Source of the DNA: Persicaria tinctoria
Taxonomy: Eukaryota > Streptophyta > Magnoliopsida > Caryophyllales > Polygonaceae
Direction of reading: 5' to 3'
Assembly: GCA_037127255.1 (NCBI GenBank)
Contig: JBANSL010000013.1
Span: forward strand, 10,932,688 to 10,996,687
DNA length: 64,000 nt
The notes beneath the pieces are model-generated. The model was not told the DNA's origin and searched no databases. It was given only the letters and a program-made list of their open reading frames with translations. The position numbers and the translations under genes are program-made. Below, piece after piece: positions 11,424 to 22,891 of this stretch (its first letter is position 1; each line of letters opens with the position of its first letter).

Positions 11424-11891
11424 ATGAAGATGTCATCTCATAACTTGATCCTCGTCGCGCTGATGTCAGCAGCCGCAGTGGTGGCGATAGGCTCCCCATC
11501 GGTCCCCATTGCGACGATAGAAGTGGAGCCTCCGGTGGGGCTGAGGGAATCGGCCACCCCATTGTTCGGCATAACGGTGGTGATAAACAACATCCTGGAA
11601 GGAAAGCAGAATCTGGAGGTGCACTGCAAGGACAAGAATACCGATTTCGGAGTGAAGGAGGTGCCTTCCGGAGGGAGCTACAGCTTCTCCATGGACCCCA
11701 ACTTGTTCAGCGCAGACTACTTCTGCTCGTTCGTGTTCGACAACGTCGTCCACTGGTTCGACATTTACCAATGGAAGAGGGATTTTAACCGCTGCGAGAA
11801 TGACACTTGCAGGTGGTTTGTGTATGAAAAGGGGATATGCTTGAGTGACCCCAACTCCCCAACTCACTGCTACTCTTGGAATCGGGTTTAG
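11424..11891 (+). CDS. S1-type self-incompatibility protein homologue, copy 1
   Basis: This intronless 155-residue protein belongs to the plant self-incompatibility S1 (SPH) family of small secreted proteins. The founding member in Papaver is the stigma S-determinant; most other members have unknown extracellular signalling roles. A hydrophobic signal peptide occupies about residues 4-22 (LILVALMSAAAVVAIG), then a short variable stretch, then the S1 domain from about 47. The domain has FGITVVINNIL, LEVHCKDKN, YSFSM, YFCSFVF and WFDIYQWKRD. Cysteines are at 68, 101, 124, 129, 139 and 149, including the family's conserved ones. The start is the first ATG of the frame after the TATA box, and the paralogue begins identically. 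Length is normal for the family and the frame is intact. Function in incompatibility itself is not implied. Confidence 0.93.
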   Translation: MKMSSHNLILVALMSAAAVVAIGSPSVPIATIEVEPPVGLRESATPLFGITVVINNILEGKQNLEVHCKDKNTDFGVKEVPSGGSYSFSMDPNLFSADYFCSFVFDNVVHWFDIYQWKRDFNRCENDTCRWFVYEKGICLSDPNSPTHCYSWNRV

Positions 11892-12400
11892 ATTAATCTC
11901 TTCTAATCACTTTTTTCGGGGTCTTAACAATCAAATAGTGTTAGTAATTTGTTACTTATTTACGTATGTGCCCGATTGGGATGAAGATCTTTTGTTATTA
12001 ATAAGAGTGCATGGATCAAGTGATTAAACTGATAAGCTGCTTTCTGACCAAAAAAAACTGATAATTAACATGCTTTATCCCCTCGTTTAATTTTAGGTAA
12101 GGAAAGATAACAGTTAACCTTTTAAATTTAGGCAGGTGCGTTTATGTGAAAAAAATTTGAAGTGATGGAAAAATTTTGTCCGTCACTTGAATATGTACTA
12201 CGTTTAAGTTTTCAATAAAGTGGAAAAGTAAAGTAATACTTAGGGTTATAAGTGTATTTTTGTTTTTTTTTTTTTTTAAATGTGCAAATACTTAAACCAA
12301 CATGTTTTAATTAACGGATGGAGTACACAAGTTGTACAATTTACAATACAAGTTTTCTAAACTTACCTCTCACTTCTGTTCCCGTCGTTCTTCAAAGCAT
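11892..12400. other. 3' flank of S1 gene 1
   Basis: The first 110 bases are shared with the flank of the paralogue and include ttattaataag, a plausible polyadenylation region. The rest is AT-rich, with a 15-T run near 12260, and holds no recognisable gene. Confidence 0.5.
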
Positions 12401-12463
12401 TTTATAAGGATCCCAGTCTGTTGTTGGACGGGGATTGGTTTTGCTTGCTTGGTCTATGGGTCA

Positions 12464-12655
12464 TTAATTTCCTTCTCGAGCTTGGATAATCTCCTCAACA
12501 CTTAGCGACTCATCACTTGCTCCTTTTCGCATTCTTACATGAGAGATAGGCATCAATAATGTTGATCTTCCTTCACCAAGAACTATCATAACTTCTGGAG
12601 TCATTGTTGATGTTTGCGGAATTGAATGAAAAAACAGCTTTGAATGATTGTCAAA
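12464..12655 (-). pseudogene. leader/gag fragment of a minus-strand copia
   Basis: Reading on the minus strand away from the primer-binding site, an open frame encodes about 60 residues, including TPEVMIVLGEGRS and SVEEIIQAREGN. I do not recognise a conserved domain in it. Its position just inside the primer-binding site is where the leader and gag of a copia element begin. The element appears truncated near 12.4 kb. Confidence 0.4.
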
Positions 12656-12667
12656 GCTTTGATACCA
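12656..12667 (-). promoter_or_regulatory. primer-binding site of the minus-strand copia
   Basis: On the minus strand the sequence reads TGGTATCAAAGC, one base away from TGGTATCAGAGC, the complement of the initiator-Met tRNA 3' end used by plant copia elements. It directly abuts the LTR end at 12668. Confidence 0.65.
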
Positions 12668-13588
12668 TGTAAAACTTTTATGAATATCAAGTTTCAACCG
12701 AAGATTTGAAACAAAAAGAAACACAATGGGTTCGTATGGGACGGAGTTAATAAACTGACTAAAATTATAAACAGGGTAAAATTTATAAACTGTTGGTAAA
12801 AGTGGTTAAAAATTTATGAAAAAATATAAACTCCGTATGGGGCGAAAAACAGTTTATTTGTAAAAAGTGGAGTTTATTTGGTTTTTGTTAGGGGTATTGT
12901 GGTACTTTCAAACCAAATAAGATAAAAGAGAATGGGTAAATTTGTAATTGTAGAAAAATAAACCCCTAAATAAGCTGCATTGGCCGGCTTATAATTAAAC
13001 CAAAAATTTTAACCGGTTTCTGACTTTTTTTTGCTCCCATACCACCATTAAACCAGTTAAATTTTTTAACACCTACAAGATACTAATTTCAACCGGTTAA
13101 TTTTGGGCAACCATACACAACCAATGTTTCCGAGAGGGTTTTCTCTCTTTTCTCATTACAGTGAAAATGGTATCTAAAATTTGTTACAATTGAAATGCCT
13201 CATATAGCTTTATTTATAGCTAGTAATATCTAACAATCTAAAGGAATCAAAACAACATTGTTTCTTCTCTGGCTCTTTGTCTTGACCAACTGAGCTAAGC
13301 AATAGCTTGTCTAGATGCATGTCTTCTGAGTTGGCATGGTGGACCCGGCCTTCTGCAACTGACGTGTCCACCTTTACTTTGTCATCCTCCAATACAACAA
13401 TATTTGGTAATATTATAGGGATTATATCGCACCGAAATGTCTGTATAGATCTTTTACTCGAACTCGTCGAGAGTGTTTTTATGAGAGGGGAAATAGAAAA
13501 CCAAAAGGAATATGTGTGGATAATGGGGAAAAATAGAAAATAAACAGGACAAAGCAAAAATATAAACAATGGACAGTATAATCTAACA
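12668..13588 (-). mobile_element. copia LTR in minus orientation, split by a MITE
   Basis: On the minus strand it starts TGTTAGATTATACTGTCC (13588 leftward) and ends at the base before the primer-binding site (..TTTTACA at 12668), i.e. TG..CA. A TATA box (agctataaataaag on the minus strand) lies near 13210-13220. Without the MITE at 12728-13122 the LTR is about 525 bp. No partner LTR is in view, so either the rest is deleted or this is a 5' remnant. Confidence 0.6.
12728..13122. mobile_element. 395-bp MITE with terminal inverted repeats
   Basis: The left end GGGTTCGTATGGGACGG and the right end (reverse complement GGTTGTGTATGGTTGCCC) are inverted repeats. AAT flanks both sides (12725-12727 and 13123-13125), a 3-bp duplication. 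The interior is AT-rich and non-coding, with gtttatt/aataaac words in both orientations. A 3-bp TSD with G-rich ends suggests the PIF/Harbinger (Tourist) type, although TAA/TTA is the commoner target. Confidence 0.65.
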
Positions 13589-13820
13589 AACTTTATTTAT
13601 GGACCTTTTTTTGTAATTTTGAAATATATGGATGATTTTGTGAACAATATCCTATTTTAAGGGTGATTTTGTGTAATTTAAACTTTTGAAAACAACGGGC
13701 GAATTTGGTCTGAGTTTTGACTAATGGCGGCTGCATCCCACTCTATTTCTTTCTTTGATTTATTTTTATCTACTTGCTGAGTTTAAGCGTCTTCTAGTTT
13801 AGTTGTAGATCTAGCCGCTG

Positions 13821-14658
13821 ATGAACATGGAGCGTACAGAGAAAGCGGCGGTATTGGTTACCACCACCTGGACGGCCGCCCACCACCAACGCCCTGCCGG
13901 AAAGGGAGAGGGGAAACCGGAGTACTCCACCTCCAGATTGTACGGCGAGGTGGGCAGCGACACCCGCGGAGTAAACCCTTTCGGAATACGCGTAAGTGCT
14001 TATAAATTGAATCGATATGCCCCAATTGATTTGGTGTCTATCTGCTAGAAATTTCTTGTTTCTGTTTCCAAATTTCTGTTTTTTGAAACAAAATCCTGAT
14101 TCATTCATCGGACATCAATTGGTTTTTCTTTTAATAATCTAATTTTAAAATTTGGGATTATATGGATATCGATTTCTGGTAAATTGAATTGATTTGAAGG
14201 AGGCGAGAAGCTAGGGGTGGTCGACACACGATGAGATCGAGAAAAACATGGGATATGTCATTAGCTGATGGCTACACTTACCTTTCCCAAAAGGATAGAC
14301 AGGGAGGTGGAGCGAGCAGCACCACCAGCGCATCCGATGTTCCCACTGATTCCGAATCAGCCGGATATTTGATTGATGTTGCAACTCTGTCTAATCTTCA
14401 GAGTTTGAGCAGTACTGATTCTTCCATTGATCGACTCTCTAATGGGGAGCCTGCGAATAGTACTGGAGTTGGGAGCTCCTCATCTAAGGCATTTGGGAGG
14501 AAGAAGTTGAAGGTTCGTAGAATACACTTATACTAATGGGTGCCACGTTAATTAAACATTATATATATCAAGCACGGTTGTTGATTTATCATTTCGGTTG
14601 TTGAAAATCTTCACAGGGGTTCGGTTGCTTCCCATTTGGCTCCAAAGTGATCGATTGA
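13821..14658 (+). CDS. family gene A: Ser/Gly-rich protein of unknown function
   Basis: I do not recognise this protein. The secure part is an exon ending at 14512 and a last exon 14617-14658, separated by a GTTCGT..CACAG intron in phase 0. The spliced product ends KKLK-GFGCFPFGSKVID. The internal exon holds ADGYTYLSQKDRQGG, an Ser/Thr-rich stretch and ANSTGVGSSSSKAFGRKK. These elements recur in gene B at 33.6 kb (ADGYRYISEKNSQG, GSSSSKASGTKK), with the same intron at the same place. A first exon probably starts near ATG 13821 and ends at a consensus donor (CGC/GTAAGT, about 13991), but I could not join it to exon 2 in frame with confidence. The 5' structure is therefore open, and the copy may be decaying. 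Confidence 0.5.
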
Positions 14659-14869
14659 GGAGATGAAGTTATTATGTTGTACGTACACACACTTGTAAGA
14701 CAGTTGCTTAGCCAAATGCGCTGATCATGAAGAATATGTCATGTAACAAAGCCAGCTTCCTGTAAATTGCTCGTAATGAAGAACCCTTTTTGTCAAAACA
14801 GTCAATTAAAGCCTAATAGATCTGCGCCCTAATGAAGAACCCTTAAGGATACTATGGTATGCAGGGGTA

Positions 14870-15768
14870 TTATGTATATACATTAGGAAATTAAGGTGTT
14901 ATTATGTAAATAAGTAGAAATTTGTGTCTATATGTAGTCGGTTAGCTTGTGTAAGACACAAGATTCATTTTCTTCTTTCATCTTCAATCTCTGATGAGAT
15001 TTTTTTCATGGTATTAGAGCCTAAAGGCCGGCTAAATATTTCAATCAAATCCGTGTTGATTTTGAATATGTCTATTTGATTGTTACTTTTGCTTACTTTA
15101 TTTTCTGTAATTCTTCGTACTCGTCGTGAGATTCCGTTGATTCTTGTGCGAAATCATGGCTGATTCGATTGGATCTAGAGCAAATCTTCACTCAGGACTC
15201 AGGAGAAGTGAAATTCACATGCTAGTTCTATTGATCCCCTTATTTTGTTGAATTTCGATCATCCATGCGCTCAATTGGTTACGTTCCACTTTGCTAGCTA
15301 GTTTGAATTTTATTGGATGGAGTCGAGGAGTTCGCCTTGCTTTGGAATCTAAGAATAAACTCGGCTTCATCGACGATATTTGCACAAAGACCTCAGTGGG
15401 TGTTGCAAAGTTGCAGCAATGGACAAGGGCCGATTACATGGTGCGGTATTGGCTTCTGAATTCTATAGTTAGTAATATTTCTGAGAGTTTTCTTTATGTT
15501 GATTCGGCTAAGCATCTTTGGGATGAGCTGACAGAAAGATATAGTCAAGATCTTTCGCCGCCGTCGAGATCGAGGTTAGAGGCGGGACGATGGCCGAGAA
15601 TGCCGCTTCGAGTTCCTGCGTGGTGCCGCCCAAACCCTACGAAGAAGAGGATGATTTTGCAAATTTGGAATAATTACAAAATTAGCCCAGAGCTCTTAGA
15701 AATCGCAGCTTAGCCTATGAATTTAAGATGATTGTGGAAAAAGGCCCAACTTTCATAAGGCAAGATAT
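14870..15768 (+). pseudogene. copia-2 LTR end, primer site and gag fragment
   Basis: A primer-binding-like TGGTATTAGAGCC (15009-15021, one mismatch to the Met-tRNA site) follows an LTR-like stretch ending TTTTTTCA. Gag starts at ATG 15156 (MADSIGSRAN). After a frameshift, 15285-15550 encodes gag with LNFIGWSRGVRLAL, KLGFIDDICTK, LNSIVSNISESF and AKHLWDELTERYSQ, all typical of copia Gag. After YSQ the similarity stops. The following 200 bp include a short separate open frame from ATG 15590 (MAENAASSS..PPKPYEEE, 27 codons) of unknown origin. The rest of the element is absent. Confidence 0.75.
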
Positions 15769-16116
15769 CACCACAAAAAAAATTGCTTTGGAAACGGCTC
15801 TCTGCCGTCGCAAAAACTAGGTTTGTCGTCGCAAAAAACATTTGCGACGGCAAATCATCGGTCGCTAGCTCTAAAGTAGCAAATAATCTTGAGCGACAGC
15901 ATGTGCCATTGCAAAGTATTAGCGACGGATATTAGCGACGGTTGTAGCTGCACCTGAAATTTGGCCAAATGGTTAAAACACCTTTTACCGCCCTTTTTCC
16001 CGCCTTTTTCCTTATGACACGGCATGACTTTTTGCGACGGCACACATACCGTTGCTAATGGTTTTATCAAAAAAAATTTACAAAAAATAAATGATAAATA
16101 AATTTGTTATACTAGC

Positions 16117-16183
16117 CTATGCGGGACTTGAACCCGCATCTTTGTGTATGAACACAAAGCTCTGCCATTTCTAATAGGCTTAA
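16117..16183 (-). pseudogene. tRNA-like pseudogene inside the CACTA
   Basis: On the minus strand a roughly 67-base stretch begins GCCTATT and ends ATAGGC, so the acceptor ends pair. It has a perfect T-arm (GCGGG-TTCAAGT-CCCGC) and an anticodon-arm-like hairpin with TCAT in its loop (CTTTGTG..CACAAAG), suggesting a CAT (Met-type) anticodon. The D-arm 5' half is missing: ggcagagc is kept but the opposing gctc is lost. It therefore looks like a decayed tRNA or a tRNA-derived sequence, not a working tRNA gene. Confidence 0.55.
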
Positions 16184-18890
16184 AAATTAACAAGAGAAAC
16201 TCTATTCCATCATTCATATCACTCAACCCCTTTCCCCTTCATTCATCTAGCTAGCAAGTGAATAAAAAAAGCATGTATTTGTCCAACTACTTAGTTGCTA
16301 ATATATACTGTAGACTAAATATTTTCTTGGGTAAGAAAACATATGGTTAAGCAATAATAATATCCAATGCAAGTGAATGAAATATTCAGAAATCGAGATA
16401 CCAACATAAGTAACATATTAAAGTTAAATTAGGACATTTTTGGGTCCACAAAAGGAAATCTGTAGTACTTTTCTAAAGATTCAAGTCGAAGACTTTATGA
16501 TATTTTTTCCTCATCTTTAATAAGACTTTTCTAAAGATTTAAGTCAAGACTTTGTGAAGTTGTGAGATGGAATATTAATATCCAATGCAAGTGAATGAAA
16601 TATTCTTAGGCCTGTATTTTAGTTTAAACTTGAAGCCTAAAAGAGAATTATAAGCAACCTGCAGGAAAGTGAATTCATACATGGCACTAAGACTTGTACC
16701 TTTTACATAATTTACAAATTACATTAAAGCATTAAAGTTGTCTAGTTACACTCATCAATTTCATGAGAACACGAAGTTGTATGAATCAGCAAAAAGGAAA
16801 ACAATAAGGCAATGGGTCACTCAGATGAGCTTTTTCCTATTGCTTTTAAAGAATTTGGTGGGAAGGGTCAAACAGACAAAGAGACTCATGATCTGTATTT
16901 TAGAAATTGCACTGGCTAAACACAAGATTCACTCGTCTTAATTGATCACTGAACTTTAGAGTCTCATGAACCACCTACTTCATACTCATGTTTTTCTAAG
17001 GAATATAAAATGTATGAGATAGACTTACTTTCTTCACAATCTGAAGAAGATGTATTTCTTTGCTGCTGGCGACATAAACCCTTCCCTTGACGTCCTATTA
17101 AAGGAGTTGGTGAGTTGTTGATAAAACTTTGGGAAAATATGTAGCAAGTACCTTCAAGAAACAAGTTTCTAACTGTCAGAAAATCAGACTATGATATGAG
17201 CACTTTAAGCTAGGCTGGAAAAATGGGATGGATCCTTGGTAAAAATAGGCAGAAGTAACTAGATGGCTTCTGGATGCCGAAATGGATGCTTCAACCATTA
17301 CGGTTGTTTAATGACATATGTCGAAACAAACATTATAAGTTTCCCAGCGTCTAAAGCAAACAGTGTACAATAGGAGTCAAGAATAGCAATAAAAAAAGTG
17401 ATTGAATTTCATTTCAAGTGTTGTCTTCCTTAGAGAAACTTACTTTCATCACTCAAGAGTCAAGAATTCCCACACAAGCCACACTTTAGATATTTGCAAT
17501 GCTTTACAAGATCGATTAGATATGGTGAAGGATTAAAGAGTAAACCATACTCAGAAAACACACACAGAAATCCAAAGCCTCAGGGAATCCCCTAGAACTC
17601 AGAATTTGACAACTAGAACAAAGGGTAATTCCCTTTATTTAAACACTCCTCATCAGGTGAGTCAGCGCATCACAGGCCCAACTACTTGGTTCCTGGTCCC
17701 ACTTCCTTTCTCACTCACAATCACGCATTGCCCCTTAGATGATTAATTTTCCTACATTAAGGATTCATGCATGGGATTCTTGATGCACCTAGTCTTCTCA
17801 AATCTCAATGACATAAAGGTAAACTAATTTTTCTCTTTAAAAGAAAAATATAAGTTTAAGTTTTGAAAGCTGACTCAAAAAATCCATTTTTCTCAAACGA
17901 TATTGAAAGAAAACTTGTAAGCTATTTCATTGCTTGATCTGCATATTCAGCTACAAGCCTATAATCCCTAGGGGGAAGCTGTAACTATACCACCATGAAA
18001 AAAGAGCAATAGAAACAGCATGTGCAATTTTGCCAAATTGAATGCATCGCCTAAGAGGCTAAGTAAAATTGTCTCTTCATGCACACTTCGAACTAAATCC
18101 ATATTTTGTTTAGAAATAATTCAAAATCTTACTTCAATAACATCATTAATATTTTATTTTAGTTTCGTAAAAATGCATACTCAAATATAAAACTAAAATA
18201 TGTATTGCTCAATAATGATGTAGATTGTAGACTACAAGTAGATGCATACAAAATAATAATTCTAAGTGCTACCAAGCCATTAATATTACAGTGAAGAGCT
18301 AGGAACACTAAAGAAAAGACAGCATAGACTAGCCTAAAACAAAGACCCCACTATATTCTCTCTTGGTCAACTTCTATCAAAAGGAAGGTAAAGAGAAGTG
18401 AAAGAAAGCAAAACCATACATTTATGTAATCTAAATCAAGAACCTATTCATGGACACTTATGGAACTCTAAGAAATAAGGAAAAGCCAATTGAATAAGAT
18501 GAAGACTATCTTTAAAAAAAGGGGGTCTCCTTGATAATAACTTCAGCTTGCTACACTATGTTTTCCCTCCACACATCATAGGCTTAAGTATGTTAGCCAA
18601 AACGGTGTAGTGAAATAAATGTAATACAAAGCAGATGAGCAACTAATTTAGAAGAAAATGCTATAATCTCTAAAATTATGCTTGATTCTTGATTATAAAT
18701 AGACAACCTGGTGAAATACTAGTGGGCTGAAATACAAAATAAAATACATGATTAGGCTATGAATGAACAAGATACAATCCCCAAGAAACTCCAGTAATAA
18801 ATAGTTTTTATCAAGGTAAAAAGACATACAAATGAACAAGATACAGAACGAGAGGTGGTACCTTTGTCTTGTACCCAGAATCAGCCACTT

Positions 18891-18959
18891 TTATTTAATG
18901 ACCACAAATGGGCCATCGTCGGTCAACCATACTGGAACATCGTCTTCTTCTAAAGCCAT
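18891..18959 (-). other. short exon-like coding segment in the CACTA
   Basis: On the minus strand an open frame reads MALEEDDVPVWL..PFVVIK and then stops. It has coding-like composition and is preceded by further open codons (GKVTV). It may be a captured last exon. A basic, Ser/Pro-rich open stretch on the same strand at 19959-20168 could be an upstream exon. I do not recognise either, and splicing between them is not shown. Confidence 0.25.
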
Positions 18960-20517
18960 GACGGTAACTTTTCCTGAAATTTGAAGGGCAGTTTGACTGT
19001 AACCATACTGGATTATTCATTCTGAAAAAACTCAAGAACAGATATTGCCCAGCATCTTATAAACTCACCACATAAAACCACATCTTCTAGATGAGCAAAT
19101 GTATAAAATTACAGCAGATTGGGGAATGAATCCACATATACAAAACATTCAACAAATGTCTAAAATATCATTATTATGTAAGGAAAAAAATAGAAAGTTG
19201 CCTAAAGATATTGAATTTGAGTTAACTACAATAAATAAATAAACTCACATTTGATTCCAATTTGCATTTTGACATTGAATCAGGAATCAGGTCACAATTG
19301 GAATGCCAAATCACATTTTTTCCCTCTTAACTAGTTCAGACAATTCAAGCAAGCAATATTAAATACAAACAATTGTATATATTAATTCAATAAACGGAAA
19401 TATATATATCCTATATATGTGGGGTTTTCCACTTCCACATGGTGTTCTCTTTGATCATGCAAGAAATCAACACTAAATTTGTCACATATTTAAGCCACTG
19501 ATGGTGCAGTTAGTTTGATTATTAACAAAAACGAGTGATCACATGTAAAAGGGCCGGCGGAAAGCATGAAGTAATCTAAGAGCTAAAGGAAGGACCAAGG
19601 AAGAGTCACCAACAAGAACACAATGTAACCCGACTCATACCTCAACCCCATCGCTGAAACTCATACATTACACAAAATACCCCTGAATCGAATGCAAAAC
19701 TTCAGAAACAGACTCAGCATACCTCAAGCGTTCTCCCATGCTTAAGACTAGAAGACGAAATCCGCCACTACAGTGACCAAAGCCCTAACTCGAGAAATCA
19801 CGGATTCAAGCTCACAAATCAGTTCAACAGCTGACAAACGCAGAAATTAAAGACACTAATTTGAGATAAATCGAAGAGAGAAGGAGAGAAAATCAAAACC
19901 CTAAATCAAAAAACTAATTCGTGCAGACTTAATCTCAAATCGAAACCCTAAATCGATTTCAAAACTCAAAAATTACATAACATACCTCTTCACTTTGAGG
20001 GTTTTGGAGAACGACGGGGGTGAACTGTGAAGGATGCGCAAGCAGAACGGTGAAGCGCGAGAGAGCGACAGGGGTGGAGGAAACGAGAGAACGGCGCGCA
20101 AGAGAACGACGGGATTTCAGTGGAGGAGAGGACGAGGATTTTAGCGGAGGAGAGGACATGGATTTCAATGGTGGAGTAGAGGAAGGGGATTCAAGATTAT
20201 CGCCATTTTGGATGAACGAAAAAAAGTGAAGGGGTGAAGTTGTTTGTCTCTCTTAACTCGAGACTGAAAATTTTAGGGTTTTTTAACCCCAAGTGACTTC
20301 AGCTAGCCACGGAAGGGAGAACCGTCTCTAATTCAGCCTAGGGGAAATCAGGGGTAGCAACGGTATCTAACTTGCCATCGCAAATGTCATTGGCGTCTCT
20401 CAAAATTCTGCTACGGGAACAGTTATGTAGCTAATTCCGTCGCAAACAGCTAACATTCGCCACCGGATCTCCTTGCCGTTTCTAGCTGGTGTAGCAAAAG
20501 CAATTTTTTTTGTAGTG

Positions 20518-21420
20518 TATATCCCACTTGGAAGTGCAACTTATCGTTCCCGGCCGGTCCAGCATATGAGACCCAAAAGCTAAGTTTCTCAATCCATCCT
20601 TTCATTTATATGATATAGCCTTGGTGGCATTTTACTTCAAACTTGGTCTTGTTTATAAATCCACCTAGTTGCTTCCGTATGTTGATCGATGTTGTTGAAG
20701 TGAATGAATCTCATAAGTGAATTAGCATTACCCGTTGTCGTTGAGATCTTTTTTTATTTTCATTTTCCTCATTTGATTTTTATAGTGATTGCAATATATC
20801 CATATAATTTGTCATGTCTTGAGTGAATGGCTTTGCATGATGTGCGAATTTCTTATATGTCTAAGTCTCCATTTTTTTTAATCGTTCTAATGTGCCTAAT
20901 CTATTTGACTAGTCACCTGCCTGCACACTAAAGATATAAACGGTGATTAGGGGCAGAGTTAGCCTTAAGTGCTCGTATCATATATATCTATATGATGAAA
21001 GGGGTGGGAGCAAGCGGTGAGCAAGGGGTACATGCACACCATAGAATCACCATGATGACATTCCCGAGATCGAGCTGGTTGCGAATCTCCTTATCACCAT
21101 CTGGATCGGTTACGAAAAGACCGAAGAGAAACTCATCATGTTAACCTTGAACTAGGGCGAACTGACTCCTCACGTTGCACGTACTAGAGCAATCTCAGAT
21201 GAGTATTGCGTCCCCAATCGCAACATCAATCCGAAGCAAAAGGCCTACTAGCTAAGTTCTCTATGTCCTATTTTGATGAAAAGTTTACTCCTTAGTTAAT
21301 CATATTACATGGTTAATTGTATCTTGACTCCAAGCTTTAATCAGTGACATAAATTCTTGAAATGCTTATATGTGCATCTATATGTAGAACAACATATCAA
21401 AGCCATAAAAAATGATAACA
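20518..21420. other. gene-free region after the CACTA
   Basis: The first 70 bases continue the sequence interrupted by the CACTA. The remainder has no recognisable gene or element end. Confidence 0.4.
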
Positions 21421-21424
21421 GAAT

Positions 21425-21735
21425 CGCCAGTACTCATGGCCAGATTAAGAATCCCCACTCATGGCCAATAGATCGCCACTCATGGCCAAAGAATCACCAC
21501 TCATGGCTAAAAGAATCGCCACTTAAGGGCAATAATGGAATGCTACTCAAGGCCAATGGAAAGTCACTCAAGGCCACTAGAACGGCACTCAAGGCCAATA
21601 GAACGCCAGTTAATTAAGGCCAACAGATCGTCACTCAAGGCCAATAGATCGACACTCAAGGCCAATAGATCGCCACATATGGCCAAAGAATCGCTACTTA
21701 TGGCCAAAGAATCGTCCGTTACGACCAATTAAATC
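21425..21735 (+). repeat. degenerate 24-bp minisatellite (actcatggccaatagatcgcc)
   Basis: About 12-13 imperfect units of roughly 24 bp, with core cactca[t/a]ggccaa[t/a]agatcgc, follow one another. They are translated in one frame as repeats such as HSWPID and LKANRT. Variation between units is high. The array lies in the same intergenic block as the gypsy-like LTR fragment that follows, so it may belong to a retroelement. Confidence 0.85.
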
Positions 21736-21999
21736 CAATTTTAAGCCGTAATAACCCGGTTAAGAGCCAACAAAAGTCAAAATCATGCAATAAGAACGTC
21801 ATTTGAGACGAAATGTTCTACCTTTAATAAAAACCACCAAATTGTCAATCATAAATACAAGTGAAGCAAGAATGTCATCGACTAACACTGTTTCTCACTT
21901 ATGGCCAAAAATTCATCTAATCATTTTAAGCAGTAACTTTCAGTTGGTTAGTTATGCGTTAGTGGCATTACACTACTGTGTTTATTGGTTGAGAATGCT

Positions 22000-22400
22000 A
22001 AGCGTGTAGGATCCAATTAAGGCAAAATTAAAGTCAAACATTAGTGGTTGTCGTCAATCAAAGAAAGCGAAGAGGATTGAGTTTTTCGTCTTCCCTCATC
22101 ACTAGATTGTGATAAGGAAACCCGAGAGGCTTTTGATAGAACAAAAGTAATTTCATAAGAGATCCAGGGGAATAATCGCCAATTACAATGTGAACCCTCA
22201 TCAAACCCTAATTCTAATTATATATAAGGGTGATTTGCTTGGGTTTAGGGAGGCTTCTTCCGATCAACAAATTCTGTCTTGAGCGTCGGAGGCTCCTCCC
22301 GGGGGAGCGAGTCCCGCCTCCTCTTCTCCTTCTAATTTATGCAGGAAGATAGTTCGACCTGGAAGATGAAAGTGCAGATTTTATGTAAAACAATTGTATA
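22000..22400 (+). mobile_element. fragment resembling a Ty3/gypsy (Tat-type) LTR
   Basis: A TATA-type box (tatatataaggg near 22210) is followed by a leader-like region with ttgagcgtcggagg, a word I associate with the R region of Tat-lineage gypsy LTRs in plants. No second LTR or coding region is present and the ends are unclear. The family identification is from memory of the motif and should be treated as tentative. Confidence 0.4.
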
Positions 22401-22431
22401 TGTTGTTGCAGTGACGAAGCATATATCCTTT

Positions 22432-22783
22432 TGTTGAGTTTGTAATCTAGAATTCCTAAGTTTTATCCAAGCTAAGGTAGTTAGCTTGTAGTCAAGTAAA
22501 GTTAGTTAAGATTTCAGGTTTGTAAGTAGTGCTGTGTGGACAGTTTCATTACAGTTTTTAGGAGTCTTGTAGTGGGCTAAGTAGTGGATAGAAGTTATGA
22601 GTTGGTTATCGATTTCAGTAGGTGTATGTATGCATGTTTCAATTCAATCAAGGGGTAAGGCAGTTATTAAAAGTCTGTGCTCAAAGTTCTCTTCTGTTCC
22701 ACAGAAGAACTGGTTTTTTGCTGTCTTCGAAAGTGTGCAAATTCAGGGTGAATTTGAGTGTTGATTCACCTGCAATTGCAACA
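22432..22783 (+). repeat. 5' LTR of copia-3
   Basis: The 352-bp LTR starts TGTTGAGTTTG and ends TTGCAACA. It matches the 3' LTR along its whole length and should carry promoter and poly-A signals for the element. Confidence 0.95.
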
Positions 22784-22785
22784 TT

Positions 22786-22797
22786 TGGTATCAGAGC
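22786..22797 (+). promoter_or_regulatory. primer-binding site of copia-3
   Basis: TGGTATCAGAGC, the complement of the 3' end of initiator-Met tRNA, lies two bases after the 5' LTR, as is standard for plant copia elements. Confidence 0.95.
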
Positions 22798-22891
22798 AAA
22801 CACTAGTGTGTGTTGCTGGGTTAGATTCGGGTTTGAGTGAAGAGAGATTTAAAACACAAGGGAAACACAAGAGTGAAAGTTCTTGCTCAAA

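Larger units (their letters stand above)
10105..12010 (+). repeat. duplicated S1 locus, copy 1
   Basis: Excluding the hAT insertion, this stretch is paralogous to 45785-47050. The upstream words (caaatgggccaagtg, gccatcaatta, gaaaagtttta), the atgacgtacatgaaag site, the proximal promoter, the whole coding region and the start of the 3' flank match. This was therefore a duplication of a locus, not just of a coding sequence. Copy 2 has about 200 bp extra at 45899-46100. Confidence 0.85.
15769..20517. mobile_element. 4.75-kb non-autonomous CACTA (En/Spm) element
   Basis: The termini are CACCACAAAAAAAATTGCTTT on the left (CACTA mutated to CACCA) and CACTACAAAAAAAATTGCTTT on the right. TAT target duplications flank them (15766-15768, 20518-20520). 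Subterminal words ttgcgacggc/gccgtcgcaaa repeat for about 250 bp at each end, as in En/Spm elements. I see no TNP2 or TNPA gene. The interior is AT-rich, with a tRNA-like sequence and weak minus-strand exon-like segments. It must rely on a transposase from elsewhere, and the left CACTA core mutation may have immobilised it. Confidence 0.9.

Noticed and set aside
11466..11867. 133-residue minus-strand frame opposite S1 gene 1 (and its copy at 46543-46911)
   Set aside because: An antisense open frame preserved only because the S1 coding sequence is preserved.
13210..13569. 119-residue minus-strand frame
   Set aside because: It lies inside the minus-strand copia LTR and shows no protein family pattern.
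21425..21735. CRISPR-like regularly spaced repeat
   Set aside because: Units are degenerate and contiguous with no unique spacers, and the DNA is plant nuclear; this is a minisatellite.
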